DNA from: Lachnospiraceae bacterium | GTDB taxonomy: Bacteria; Bacillota; Clostridia; Lachnospirales; Lachnospiraceae | NCBI GenBank assembly: GCA_017468395.1 | Contig: JAFUIR010000005.1 | Span: 110,226 to 174,225, forward strand | Reading direction: 5' to 3' | Length of the DNA stretch: 64,000 bases | Part shown: positions 17,104 to 26,741 of the stretch, one piece after another | Numbering within the stretch: position 1 is the stretch's first letter | How the letters are laid out: each line of letters starts with the position of its first letter | Notes under the pieces: generated by a model | What the model saw: only the letters and a program-made list of their open reading frames with translations | Told to the model about the DNA's origin: nothing | Databases searched by the model: none | Position numbers and translations under genes: made by a program

Positions 17104-18319
17104 TAAGAACAAAAAATATTTATATCCTGTGCTGTGCGTGCTGGCACTGGCGGTTTCTTTGTTTCCGGTGGCATGTAACTATATTATGACCGGTGGCATT
17201 ATCGGTGAGTGGATTGCCAGAGTAGAAGAACTTGCCGCAGGACTTGGAGCCGGAAAGATGTATTTCTTTCCTTCCGGTGACGTGATTGTAAATACGGCTG
17301 CCAATGGGAATGCGATGAATTCCAATCTGTGGTTTTTCTTTTCGGCTGTGCTTTATAAACTGACAGGGAATATTGTTTTGGCGTATCGCATCAGTATGAT
17401 ATTTTTGCAGGCGGGAACATTGCTTGGAGCAGTACTGTTTTTTCAGAGGATATTTGCAAAGGAAGAGGATAAATTCGCAGCCTGTTTTGGAATTTTGCTT
17501 TATATGACCTGCCCTTTCAGAATTTATGTTTGTTATGAGCAGGCAAATATGTGCCGTGCGATTGTATGGATGCTTTTGCCCTTTTACGGATGGGCAGTGG
17601 CAGGACTGTTGCAGGGCGGAAAAAGAACGAAGAATCTGTTGCTGGCAGGGCTTATATTGGCAGCGTTAGGTTACGCAGATGCAGTAATGTTTGTGGTGGT
17701 GGCAGGACTGACAGTGGTTTGTGGAGTTCTTGAAAAAAAATGGTGGTCCCTTCTTTCAACAGCACTTTCCACGGCGCTGTTTGCTCCGGGGCTGCTTCGT
17801 CTGGCACAGCATCTGTTTTTGGATTATTTTGCGGACTGGAATCTGTATGCCGGTGTCATTATGGACAGAGGTTACCGTTTCGGAGAATTGTTTACCGTTT
17901 ATGCATGGAAAGATGGTCATCCCGGCATGGGACTTGGGCTGATGATATGCATGATAGCGGGACTTTGGCTTTGGTTTGTCCGGGGAAAGAAAGAAGAATG
18001 CAAAATTTTTAAAGGAATTACTGTGGCAGCGCTGATTTTTATGGGCATGTCGCTTCGTTATTTCCCTTGGGACTATTTACAGAGAGCCGGCGGATTTATG
18101 CAAAAATTTGTGGCTCTTATGGAAACACCCGGTATATTTGCGGAAATGGCTTTTGGGGCATTTTGTATTCCGGCGGCTTCTATTGTAAACAGAATCCGAA
18201 AAGAAGAAAATCAACTGCTTGCCTATGCAGTGCCTTTGATTATCTTGGTTGCATGCATTGCAATTTGTATATTCCAGTGCAATACATTAACATATACTAA
18301 AGTACCTATGATTTTTTAG
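17096..18319 (+). CDS. Shorter membrane paralogue 3
   Basis: 407 aa, overlapping paralogue 2 by 8 bp. About nine hydrophobic helices. It shares LRYFPWDYLQ, TCPFRIYVCYEQANMCRAI (compare LAPYRIFNVYSR in paralogue 2) and general layout with the two upstream proteins. It lacks the large outside domain, the Asp/His motif and the C-terminal domain. It may have lost catalytic function and serve as a partner, or be a decayed copy. No frameshift is seen; the reading frame and ribosome spacing are intact. Confidence 0.75.
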   Translation: MVDKNKKYLYPVLCVLALAVSLFPVACNYIMTGGIIGEWIARVEELAAGLGAGKMYFFPSGDVIVNTAANGNAMNSNLWFFFSAVLYKLTGNIVLAYRISMIFLQAGTLLGAVLFFQRIFAKEEDKFAACFGILLYMTCPFRIYVCYEQANMCRAIVWMLLPFYGWAVAGLLQGGKRTKNLLLAGLILAALGYADAVMFVVVAGLTVVCGVLEKKWWSLLSTALSTALFAPGLLRLAQHLFLDYFADWNLYAGVIMDRGYRFGELFTVYAWKDGHPGMGLGLMICMIAGLWLWFVRGKKEECKIFKGITVAALIFMGMSLRYFPWDYLQRAGGFMQKFVALMETPGIFAEMAFGAFCIPAASIVNRIRKEENQLLAYAVPLIILVACIAICIFQCNTLTYTKVPMIF

Positions 18320-18357
18320 TAAAAATATGAGGTCAGAAAAACTATATCGGAGGGCGT

Positions 18358-19320
18358 ATGAATATAAGTGAACAGGTTCAGGTAGTAGTAGAAGAAGTAA
18401 AAAAAGTAATTACGGGAAAAGATGATTGTATATGTAAAGCCTTTGCATCTATTTTGGCGGGCGGACATATTCTGATTGAGGATGTGCCCGGTGTAGGTAA
18501 AACTACCCTTGCCATGGCTTTTTCCAGAGCATTATCCTTGGAAAACCGCAGAATGCAGTTTACACCGGATGTTATGCCGGCAGATATTTTAGGTTTTAAT
18601 ATGTTCCAGAAAGAAACCGGTCAGTTTGTGTATTATCCCGGGGCAATTATGTGCAATCTCTTTTTGGCAGATGAAATTAACAGAACTTCGCCCAAAACCC
18701 AGTCTGCTCTTTTGGAGGTTATGGAGGAAGGAAGAGTAACAGTAGACGGTGAGAGCCGCGATGTGCCGGATCCTTTTATTGTTATTGCAACCCAAAACCC
18801 GAAAGGCAGCGCCGGAACCCAACTTTTGCCTGAATCCCAGTTGGACCGTTTTATGATTTGTATGAGCATGGGATATCCCAAATTGGAAGATGAAGTGGCA
18901 ATTTTAAAGGGAAAAAGTGTTTCTTCTTCCGTTTCAGCAGTAAATCCGGTGCTGGGAATGCAGGATTTGATTCAGATGAAGGAAAAAGTGGAGACAGTTT
19001 TTGTGCATGACAAACTGTTTGAGTATGTGGCATCTTTGTCCAAGGCCACAAGAGAACATACATATGTAGATCTGGGTCTGAGTCCCAGAGGTTCCATTGC
19101 CTGTGTGCGTATGGCAAAGGCATGGGCATATTTGCAGGGAAGAGATTATGTGTTGCCGGAAGATGTTGCAGATATTTTCCCGGACGTGGCAAAACATAGG
19201 ATTGTATTAAGTACAAAAGCAAGGGTGGCGCAGGTTTCTGCAAACTCTGTGATTCAGGAAATTCTTGCAAAAACAGACCAACCTACATCTTATATGAGGA
19301 AAGAAGAGTATCGTGGCTAG
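18358..19320 (+). CDS. MoxR-family AAA+ ATPase
   Basis: 320 aa, normal. Walker A EDVPGVGKTTLA (about residue 41), Walker B LFLADEINRTSP (about residue 101), the sensor-1 region FIVIATQNP and the arginine-finger part LPESQLDRF. MoxR ATPases act as chaperones for assembly or insertion of partner proteins, often with DUF58 and transglutaminase partners, as here. ATG with GGAGGG. It overlaps the DUF58 gene by 8 bp. Confidence 0.95.
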   Translation: MNISEQVQVVVEEVKKVITGKDDCICKAFASILAGGHILIEDVPGVGKTTLAMAFSRALSLENRRMQFTPDVMPADILGFNMFQKETGQFVYYPGAIMCNLFLADEINRTSPKTQSALLEVMEEGRVTVDGESRDVPDPFIVIATQNPKGSAGTQLLPESQLDRFMICMSMGYPKLEDEVAILKGKSVSSSVSAVNPVLGMQDLIQMKEKVETVFVHDKLFEYVASLSKATREHTYVDLGLSPRGSIACVRMAKAWAYLQGRDYVLPEDVADIFPDVAKHRIVLSTKARVAQVSANSVIQEILAKTDQPTSYMRKEEYRG

Positions 19321-20413
19321 TTTTTTGAATTTATTGCTGGTAATAGCAACAACAATATATATTGCGCTGATGTATGACAACGAGGCAATTATGTTACTGG
19401 TCTATATGGAGGTAGCATTCTTTGTGATGTCTTTCATCAGTCTGCTCATAAGGCGCCGGAAAATTAAAGCCCGGCTGGAAATTCCCGTGGGAATTGCGGA
19501 AAATGGAGGCGAAGGTCTGGTAAAAATTACTGTTACCAATAAAGGCAAAACACCGCTCGCCCGTATGAAGGTGCTATTGGTTGTAAAGGATACTGCCCGT
19601 GGGAAAAAGAAAAAACAGTGGCTGAAACTGCCTGCCATTCCTTGCGGCGAGAGCGAGTATGTCAGAAGTGTTCTGTTTTACGGAACAGGAAAATACATAG
19701 TTGTTTTAAGGAAAATACGTTTTTATGATATGACAGGACTGCTTCACGGCAATATACGGACAGAGAGTACTGCGCAGGTGCAGGTTATGCCGCAGTTACA
19801 TGATGTGCCGGTGCAGGTAACACAGGCAACTAAGAATTTTTACGGCGAGTCAGATGTGTATGATGAACATTCCCCCGGGTATGACAACAACGAACTTTTC
19901 CAGATACGTTCCTACCAAAAGGGTGACCGTGTGCAAAGTATTCACTGGAAACTGACAGCGAAACAGGAGGAAATCATGGTAAAGGACCGGGCGCTGCCCA
20001 AAGTTTGTCCGGTTATTTTGTTTTTGAATTATCATCCGGTCGGGGTGGGCAAAAGGACATTGAGACAGTTGGCGTTTATTGATGCAGTGTCCAGTATTTC
20101 CTACTCTTTTGTGGAGGCAGGATGTCCTCACTATGTTGCATGGTATGACGAGCAAAAAATGGATGTGGTGCGAATCAGGGTGGACGATGAAGAAAGTCTG
20201 TTTTATTTTGTGGGCACACTGGTAAAAATAAAGTGGATTAAAACCGGTGAAGAACTGATGCAACGATATGCGGACAAATATAAATCCGAGCCCTATGTAT
20301 GGGCCTTTTCCCTGAACGAAAAGTTGCAGTTCAGAAAAGGAGACGACCTTGTGACAAATCTTTCGGAAAAACAATTGGAAAAGACATTATCTCAAATTGA
20401 ATTGATGCTGTAA
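19313..20413 (+). CDS. DUF58 membrane-anchored protein
   Basis: 366 aa, starting with GTG inside the end of the MoxR gene. Two close N-terminal helices at about residues 3-45 are followed by a basic stretch (RRRKIKARLE). The DUF58 core IRSYQKGDRVQSIHWKLTAK lies at about residue 200. DUF58 proteins are the usual partners of MoxR ATPases and have a vWA-like fold. The C-terminus (DLVTNLSEKQLEKTLSQIEL) is helical. Likely a membrane complex with the genes on either side. Confidence 0.92.
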   Translation: MASFLNLLLVIATTIYIALMYDNEAIMLLVYMEVAFFVMSFISLLIRRRKIKARLEIPVGIAENGGEGLVKITVTNKGKTPLARMKVLLVVKDTARGKKKKQWLKLPAIPCGESEYVRSVLFYGTGKYIVVLRKIRFYDMTGLLHGNIRTESTAQVQVMPQLHDVPVQVTQATKNFYGESDVYDEHSPGYDNNELFQIRSYQKGDRVQSIHWKLTAKQEEIMVKDRALPKVCPVILFLNYHPVGVGKRTLRQLAFIDAVSSISYSFVEAGCPHYVAWYDEQKMDVVRIRVDDEESLFYFVGTLVKIKWIKTGEELMQRYADKYKSEPYVWAFSLNEKLQFRKGDDLVTNLSEKQLEKTLSQIELML

Positions 20414-20433
20414 TAGCAGTTAAGGTGAAAAGA

Positions 20434-22977
20434 GTGAAAATAAAACGTGGAATATGGTGGCAGGAATCTTCCGCCCCGACCAAACTGCATAAAGAGGGAT
20501 GGAAAGAGAAACTGGTGAAAATTTCGGCATCGGTTGTTTTTGATGTTCTCTGTGCCATTCTTTTTCTGGTGTCAGCCCTTAATATAGGGAAGGATGTTTA
20601 TGCCCTGTGGGAACTGCCCAACGGATTTTGGGGACTGTCTATTTTGATTATTTTGGGTGTTGCGGTAGGTCTGGAAGTGGTGCAGTACTTGAAAAAGCCT
20701 ACGGCTGCCTTGGCCCGTATGGGATTTCCGGCAGTGGTGTTTTTGGGCTTTTTGGTGTACTTTTTGCGGGAAGAAAAGGCGCAGGAATTTTGTTTAGGGC
20801 TGTTTGCTTTTTTGGAACCTTACATAGAAGGTTGGAATGCTTATTACGGAAAGAATTTGCAGTGCCCGGTGGGGGATGCGGAATTTGTGCCTGCAGCAGT
20901 GGGAAGTATTCTGCTGGCGGTACTTTTTATACAGTTTTACATTGCAAAATTACTTAAGAAAAATATGATTATGGCTATTTTGCCGTTGTTACTTTTGTGG
21001 TCCGAACTGTTAATCGGAAGGTCCCCTGCAGGCACAGGCGTTTTATTACTGTTTGCCGGAATTTTGCTGGCGGGCAGCCGCGGTTTTGAAAAAACGGACC
21101 TTCGCTTGTCGCCGAGAGCGGGTGGAAGTTTATTCCAAAGAGGACAGTTTTTTGTGTGGGTGCGTGCGGCGGCAGGTATTCTGATTTTGTGCGTAGTAAT
21201 GATTTTTGCCGGAAAAGGCGTAGCAGAAAAACAGGTGTTAGAATACTCCGAAACAGTAAAAGTCCGGGTGCGGGATACTATTGACGTGGTTACGGATAAG
21301 GCCTTTTGGGAAAATCTTGCCATGGTAAGTTTTCCGGAGGATAAGAAAGAAGAGCGCTTGGATAATTCTGCGCCGAAATTTGCGGATATTCCCATCTTTA
21401 AAGTATCTTTGCAGAAAAAGCCCAAAGGACATTTTTATCTGAAAGGGTTTTATGCGGATGTTTATGAAGATGGACTTTGGGTAAAAGATGAAAAGTCCTT
21501 TGCACAGTTTTGCAAGGAATTGGGTGTGGACGAGGAACAGATGATGGAGTCTGTTTTGAATCTTGGCATGGAGAAAGTAAAGGAAAACTATTTGGCAAGC
21601 GATGCGCCTAACAGTACCCGGATTGTTTCTAACGTTACATACAGGGTGGCTTCCGTGGAAACTGCGTACTTGCCCTATTTTGCAGATGTAAATACAGATG
21701 TGGTAAAAATAAATGACGAAGGCGCCTTTGTAAAATCCCGAAGCCAGAAAGGACTTAGTTTTGCTCTTTGGCAGTACAACCGCAGTTATGAAGAAATGGC
21801 AGCGGAACTGGCAAAAGTTCCTGAAAGGGAGTGGGAGGCTGCCTACGAAGACTATGTAACGGAGCATTATTTGGAAGTACCGGAAAATATGCCCAATGTG
21901 GAGGCGCTTGCCGCAATGCTGAAGGAGCAGGCAAAAGGCGACAGACTGGAAAGTGCGGAACTTGTAACCGGATGGCTTCAGGATAATACTACTTACAGTT
22001 TGAAACCGCCGAAACTTCCGGCAAATACAGACCCTATTGAATATTTCCTCGGAACAAGTCAAAAAGGTTATTGCATGCACTATGCCAGTGCCGCGGTTAT
22101 GGTACTTAGGAAGATGGGTGTTCCTGCAAGATTGGCATCCGGATATGCGGTAAAACAGTCCTCTATTCAAAGAGATGAAGTACGTTATGAAGTGACGGTT
22201 CTGGACAGTAATGCCCATGCTTGGGCGGAAATCTATTTGGATGGTATCGGCTGGATACCTATTGAAGTAACCAAGGGTTACTATCTGGAAAATGTAGTGA
22301 CTTTGGCGCAAAGCGACACAGGGGAAGGTTCGGGTGGCTTGATAGAAGGCTCGGCAGCGACTGGCGGCGCAGTCCAAGGAGGGGCTATCGAACAGGAAAG
22401 CGAAACCCAAAGTGAAGATTTAACGGAGGAACCGGGCGAAACCCGGGAACCGGAAGAAACTCAGGAGCCGGAAGAATTGAAACCGGAAGAAAATCATAAT
22501 GCGGATGCAAGTCCGCTTCCGGGGCAGGAGACTACAGGACAGATTATTGTGAGGAGTGAAGAAAGTCCCACATGGACCAAATTTGCGGTAATAATACTGA
22601 TAATGTTGGTGCTATTGCTTATTCTGTGTTTTGCGTTTATCAATCCGGCTATAAGGGTTCATGAATTTTTTGGAACGGAGCGGGCTTACCACAGAGGTGT
22701 GCGCAAGGAGATGAAACGGGGCAATATAGAGCGTGCTATCAAAACCATGAACCGTTCGGTTTACCGCAAACTGTGCTTTGAAGGGAAACTGAAAAAGGGA
22801 CAGTGCGATGTGGAATTTGGCGAGGCCTTGAAGCAATATTACACCGAACTTTCAGAATCTGATTGGGAAAAATATATGGACATTGTAAAAGCCGCCATGT
22901 TCTCGGAAAGAGAACTTACGGAAGAAGAGATGCACTTCTGTTATCGTGTATACCATGGAATTGTGTATGCCAAGTAG
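20434..22977 (+). CDS. Membrane transglutaminase-like protein (TgpA type)
   Basis: 847 aa from GTG 20434, chosen over GTG 20425 because AAGGTG then lies 6 bases upstream. Six or so helices in the first 270 residues are followed by an outside part. The transglutaminase core has Cys in GYCMHYASA (about residue 546), His in NAHAWAEIYLDG (about 594) and WIPIEVTKGY, with Glu in place of the more usual Asp. A Glu/Pro-rich linker precedes another helix (about 712-732) and a cytoplasmic tail. It completes the MoxR-DUF58-TgpA trio. The substrate is unknown; cell-wall or surface protein processing is likely. Confidence 0.9.
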   Translation: MKIKRGIWWQESSAPTKLHKEGWKEKLVKISASVVFDVLCAILFLVSALNIGKDVYALWELPNGFWGLSILIILGVAVGLEVVQYLKKPTAALARMGFPAVVFLGFLVYFLREEKAQEFCLGLFAFLEPYIEGWNAYYGKNLQCPVGDAEFVPAAVGSILLAVLFIQFYIAKLLKKNMIMAILPLLLLWSELLIGRSPAGTGVLLLFAGILLAGSRGFEKTDLRLSPRAGGSLFQRGQFFVWVRAAAGILILCVVMIFAGKGVAEKQVLEYSETVKVRVRDTIDVVTDKAFWENLAMVSFPEDKKEERLDNSAPKFADIPIFKVSLQKKPKGHFYLKGFYADVYEDGLWVKDEKSFAQFCKELGVDEEQMMESVLNLGMEKVKENYLASDAPNSTRIVSNVTYRVASVETAYLPYFADVNTDVVKINDEGAFVKSRSQKGLSFALWQYNRSYEEMAAELAKVPEREWEAAYEDYVTEHYLEVPENMPNVEALAAMLKEQAKGDRLESAELVTGWLQDNTTYSLKPPKLPANTDPIEYFLGTSQKGYCMHYASAAVMVLRKMGVPARLASGYAVKQSSIQRDEVRYEVTVLDSNAHAWAEIYLDGIGWIPIEVTKGYYLENVVTLAQSDTGEGSGGLIEGSAATGGAVQGGAIEQESETQSEDLTEEPGETREPEETQEPEELKPEENHNADASPLPGQETTGQIIVRSEESPTWTKFAVIILIMLVLLLILCFAFINPAIRVHEFFGTERAYHRGVRKEMKRGNIERAIKTMNRSVYRKLCFEGKLKKGQCDVEFGEALKQYYTELSESDWEKYMDIVKAAMFSERELTEEEMHFCYRVYHGIVYAK

Positions 22978-23008
22978 AAGTTTTGCTTAAAAATAGTACG
23001 AAAAGTGA

Positions 23009-23037
23009 AAGGCCGGGATTGCTCCCGGCCTTGTTTT
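23009..23037 (+). terminator. Terminator of the 12606-22977 operon
   Basis: AAGGCCGGGA, loop TTGC, TCCCGGCCTT, then GTTTT. GC-rich and strong. Confidence 0.9.
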
Positions 23038-23123
23038 ATGAGTTGAGTATGAAAAACTAAACCAACAGTTCAAAAAAGATTAAACTAATTGTACCTGTAG
23101 TATCTTCATTGCCGCAAAATTCG

Positions 23124-23132
23124 TGATATAAT
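23124..23132 (+). promoter_or_regulatory. Extended -10 promoter of the HTH/ABC operon
   Basis: TGATATAAT (TGn plus TATAAT at 23127-23132), 32 bp before the ATG. The -35 is poor, as is common with extended -10 sites. Confidence 0.6.
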
Positions 23133-23164
23133 GTGGATGTAAAGAAAAATGGAGGTTCAAGAAA

Positions 23165-24271
23165 ATGAATTTATCTCTTCCTGCAAATATAAGTAAATTA
23201 CGCAAAGAACGTTCTATGACACAAGAGCAGTTAGCGGAATCCTTGGGGGTTACCTTTGCTGCTGTTTCAAAATGGGAGCGTGGAGTAGCAACCCCGGAAT
23301 TAGGTTTGATTGCGGAATTGGCAAATTTGTTTGGGGTTTCCCTTGATGCCCTTGTGGGATTTGATGTGCAGGATGGCGGTGTAACTGCGCTTGAAGAACG
23401 GATACATAATCTTCAACGGGAGAAAAAATATAAAGAAGCCATTACCGAAGCGGAAAAAGCTTTGCTCCGCTATCCTAATGATTTTCGAATCGTTTATCGC
23501 TCGGGAGAATTGTACGCAGTAGCCGGCATAGAGAAAAATGAGAGCAAATATATAAATCGCTGTATTGGACTTTTGGAACATGCCATCTTACTTTTGTCCC
23601 AAAACACCGATCCGAAAATCAGCGAAGTTTCCATCCAAAACGAAATTGCTCAATGCTATATTGTTCTGGGCAAACATGAAAAAGGACTCGAAATCTTAAA
23701 AAAATATAATGTCTGTGGAGTTCATGATGCTCTAATTGCTATGATATGTGCAAGCGAGCACGGCTGTAATCCCAAAGATGTCGAACCATATATGAGAGGT
23801 GCATTCGGAAACATTCTCACTTCGTCTGTCCGGACAATGATGGCTTATGCAAATTACTATTTTAATATGGAGGACTATATTTCAAGCCGTGAGTCACTCA
23901 TTTGGCTTATAAATATGCTTGAAAGCATAAAAATAGATCCCGATGCCGTGGCTTATGTAGATAAGGTAATAGCACCCTGCTATTCCGAATGTGCCAATCT
24001 TTCATTCCTGATTGGAGAAGAAGAAAAAGTGGAATCATATCTGCGCCGGGCCTGTCAGATTGCAACAACTTTCGATGCTACGCCTACGTTCAAGTTCAGT
24101 AACATAAAATTCTGTGTGGGAGACATAGACAACGCAACAGCATATGACGATCTGGGGGAATCTGCAATCGCTTCTGTAGAGAAACAGATTACTCAGGAGA
24201 ATCGAAGTGAAATACTATACAGAACTTGGAAAAAGATTATTGCAGAAGAAACGTACGGAGGTGTGGAATGA
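23165..24271 (+). CDS. XRE-family HTH regulator with TPR-like C-terminal region
   Basis: 368 aa. An HTH_3 domain lies at residues about 6-62 (ISKLRKERSMTQEQLAESLG and VTFAAVSKWERG). A helical repeat region follows, starting with REKKYKEAITEAEKALLRYP, which looks like a TPR unit. The layout is that of peptide- or protein-sensing regulators (RRNPP-like), but no peptide pheromone gene is visible nearby. ATG 23165 with GGAGG. It overlaps the ABC exporter by 4 bp (ATGA), so it probably controls or is co-controlled with it. Confidence 0.88.
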   Translation: MNLSLPANISKLRKERSMTQEQLAESLGVTFAAVSKWERGVATPELGLIAELANLFGVSLDALVGFDVQDGGVTALEERIHNLQREKKYKEAITEAEKALLRYPNDFRIVYRSGELYAVAGIEKNESKYINRCIGLLEHAILLLSQNTDPKISEVSIQNEIAQCYIVLGKHEKGLEILKKYNVCGVHDALIAMICASEHGCNPKDVEPYMRGAFGNILTSSVRTMMAYANYYFNMEDYISSRESLIWLINMLESIKIDPDAVAYVDKVIAPCYSECANLSFLIGEEEKVESYLRRACQIATTFDATPTFKFSNIKFCVGDIDNATAYDDLGESAIASVEKQITQENRSEILYRTWKKIIAEETYGGVE

Positions 24272-25986
24272 AAAAATTAGAAACAGATATACGTCCATAC
24301 ACAAGGCAATTTTACAAAGGAAACAAGGTATGCTTTTTGTTAGCATTATGTGAGACATTACTTGGGGCAATTGGTTCATTGATTGTCTCGTGGCTTATAC
24401 AACAATTGGTTGACTTGATTGGTGGTTACGACACCGGATTTTCCTTGACGGAACTGACCATCATTACATTGGTACTGGTTGCAGGGGTCGCAGTAGCATA
24501 CCTGATTTCCTATCACTCTAAGCCCCAATTTATAGCACGTGGAATCTCACAATATAAGGAGCATGTTTTTGGCGAACTAACAAAGAAAAATATATCTGCT
24601 TTTTCAGGTGAAAATTCATCAACCTATATTTCTGCCCTGACGAATGATATCCAGACCATAGAACAAGGTTATCTGTGGAATACCTTTTCCATGCTTGAAA
24701 GTCTGTTGACCTTTATTGGTGCAATAGTGTTGATGATATGGTATAGTCCTTTGCTTACATTGATTGCAATCGGACTTTCTTTGCTACCATTGATTGCCTC
24801 CATCCTAACGGGTAATAAGGTGGCAGAGGAAGAAAAGAAAGTTTCCGACAGAAACGAATCATACACTTCTACATTGCGGGACAGTCTGGGCGGGTTTTCG
24901 GTGATAAAGTCGTTTAAGGCGGAAGGACAGATGCTTCGCATTTTTAAGGAAAATGTGAAGAAACTTGCGAAGGCGCAATGCGGCAGAAACAAAATGCGGA
25001 TACTTGTTCAGATGTTTGGATCTGTGGCAGGAATCACGGCACAACTTGGGGTTTTTATTTTCGGCGCATATCTTGCATTGTCCGGTCAAAGCGTTACCGC
25101 AGGTACCACAATGGTTTTTGTGCAATTAATGAACTATATTCTCAGCCCTATTGGAACGATACCCGCTTGTATGGCAGAACGAAAAGCTGCAAGGGTGCTC
25201 ATAGAAAAAATGGCAAATACATTGAATACCAACGTCCGGGATGAAAAGAAAACGGAACATAAGGAACTGAAACGTGGCATTACAGTGAAAAATCTTACCT
25301 TCGGTTATGAATCTGAAAAACAGGTTCTCAAAAATATCAACTGCTCATTTGAACTGGGGAAAAAATATGCTATTGTCGGAGCATCCGGTAGCGGAAAGTC
25401 CACTTTACTCAATCTTTTGATGGCATCCTACCAAAATTATGACGGAACGATATGTTATGATGATACAGAACTGCGTGAGATTAGCAGCAGTAGCCTCTAC
25501 GAAATCGAAAGCATCATTCAGCAGAATGTGTTTGTATTTAATGCAACGATTAAAGACAACATTACCATGTTTAGAGACTTCGCCGAAGAACAGATTAACG
25601 AGGCAATAAAGCTTTCCGGTCTGGCTGCATTGATTGAAGAAAAGGGGACGGACTATCTTTGCGGCGAAAATGGAAATGGTCTGTCCGGTGGGGAAAAACA
25701 GCGTATTTCCATTGCCAGAAGTTTGCTCAAAAAGTCACAGGTTCTTCTTGTGGATGAAGCCACCGCAGCGCTGGATGCCGAGACTGCACATCAAGTATCC
25801 GGTGCTATCCTTGAACTTGACGGCATTACAAGCATTGTGGTCACGCACTTGCTTGATGAAGGATTGCTAAAACGCTATGACGGTATCCTTACATTGAAAA
25901 ACGGTTCCATTGTTGAGACGGGAACCTTTGATGAACTGATAGCGGAAAAAGGATATTTCTATTCGTTGTTTACCATTTCGCAATGA
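24268..25986 (+). CDS. ABC transporter, fused permease and ATPase
   Basis: 572 aa from ATG 24268 (GGAGGTG upstream, overlapping the previous stop). Six helices lie in the first 300 residues. The ATPase has Walker A GASGSGKSTLL (about residue 371), signature LSGGEKQRIS (about 471), Walker B VLLVDEATAALD (about 492) and an H-loop VVTHLL. This is an exporter-type half transporter that works as a dimer. The substrate is unknown; exporters of this type carry peptides, lipids or drugs. Its link to an HTH/TPR regulator suggests a drug or peptide response. Confidence 0.93.
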   Translation: MKKLETDIRPYTRQFYKGNKVCFLLALCETLLGAIGSLIVSWLIQQLVDLIGGYDTGFSLTELTIITLVLVAGVAVAYLISYHSKPQFIARGISQYKEHVFGELTKKNISAFSGENSSTYISALTNDIQTIEQGYLWNTFSMLESLLTFIGAIVLMIWYSPLLTLIAIGLSLLPLIASILTGNKVAEEEKKVSDRNESYTSTLRDSLGGFSVIKSFKAEGQMLRIFKENVKKLAKAQCGRNKMRILVQMFGSVAGITAQLGVFIFGAYLALSGQSVTAGTTMVFVQLMNYILSPIGTIPACMAERKAARVLIEKMANTLNTNVRDEKKTEHKELKRGITVKNLTFGYESEKQVLKNINCSFELGKKYAIVGASGSGKSTLLNLLMASYQNYDGTICYDDTELREISSSSLYEIESIIQQNVFVFNATIKDNITMFRDFAEEQINEAIKLSGLAALIEEKGTDYLCGENGNGLSGGEKQRISIARSLLKKSQVLLVDEATAALDAETAHQVSGAILELDGITSIVVTHLLDEGLLKRYDGILTLKNGSIVETGTFDELIAEKGYFYSLFTISQ

Positions 25987-26035
25987 TATAGATAGTTTTT
26001 ACAGGGCGTTTATGCAAAAGTGGCATGATTGCAAA

Positions 26036-26064
26036 TTGACTCTCTATATAGTGATTTTTATAAT
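26036..26064 (+). promoter_or_regulatory. Sigma-A promoter of the 26107 gene
   Basis: TTGACT (26036-26041), a 17-bp spacer and TATAAT (26059-26064), 43 bp before the ATG. Confidence 0.8.
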
Positions 26065-26106
26065 GTAGTTAAGACCTGCAGGAAAATAATAAAAAGGAGC
26101 TAAATT

Positions 26107-26562
26107 ATGCAAGATACAGGAAAGTACTATGTTATAAATCATTTATTAATGTTTACGGGATTGTCCGATAGAACCATTCGTAACTACATTGCATCAGGAA
26201 TACTTCAAGGCGAGAAGATTAACGGACTATGGCATTTTACACCGGAACAGGTAGAGGAATTTGTGAGCCATCCTGCAGTTCGTCCCGGTATTTTGGCGAA
26301 GAACAACGGGTTGGTATATGATTTTCTGCTTGACCACAAAAAGTTAAAGCAAGAAATGTGCGTGATTCTAGACATCCCGTATATGGATAAGAAAACCGTT
26401 GCAGAATTTTTTTGTAATAATATCAACAATGGAGATTATAATAACATTAAATTTTCATTTGATGGTGTTATGGAAACATCAAGAGTGATTCTAAAAGGCA
26501 ATGCTGTGGAAGTATTACAACTTATAAATGAATACAATTCTAAATTTCCAACATCCAATTAA
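26107..26562 (+). CDS. MerR/excisionase-type HTH protein with unknown C-terminal domain
   Basis: 151 aa; ATG with AAGGAGC. The N-terminal 60 residues form a MerR-like winged helix (LLMFTGLSDRTIRNYIASG, then EKINGLWHFTPEQVEEFV). Unlike MerR there is no dimerisation coiled coil. The C-terminal 85 residues (DFLLDHKKLKQEMCVILDIP, KFSFDGVMETSRVILKG) form a compact alpha/beta unit that could bind a ligand. Its own strong promoter lies upstream. It ends just 2 bp before the truncated spoIIID repeat. Confidence 0.75.
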   Translation: MQDTGKYYVINHLLMFTGLSDRTIRNYIASGILQGEKINGLWHFTPEQVEEFVSHPAVRPGILAKNNGLVYDFLLDHKKLKQEMCVILDIPYMDKKTVAEFFCNNINNGDYNNIKFSFDGVMETSRVILKGNAVEVLQLINEYNSKFPTSN

Positions 26563-26563
26563 T

Positions 26564-26741
26564 TAACCAGTCATAACCCCTCAAAATACTTCATACAATG
26601 TAAAAAAGTATTCTGAGGGGATTTCTTTTGAAAGATTATATTGAAGAGCGTGCTATCGGCATCGCTAACTATATCGTTGAAAACAATGCCACAGTAAGGC
26701 AGACAGCCAAGGCCTTTGGGGTGAGTAAATCCACAGTACAT
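26564..26741. repeat. 178-bp direct repeat, left copy
   Basis: Identical to 31341-31518 except for four substitutions that I can see, with no gap (about 98% identity). It holds the spoIIID promoter, leader and first 38 codons. It ends abruptly after ...GTACAT at 26741. Confidence 0.97.
26570..26599 (+). promoter_or_regulatory. Sigma-E type promoter of truncated spoIIID
   Basis: GTCATAA (26570-26576), a 15-bp spacer and CATACAAT (26592-26599) match the mother-cell sigma-E consensus (ATA region, CATACANT). An inverted repeat CCCCTC...GAGGGG surrounds the -10. Confidence 0.7.
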
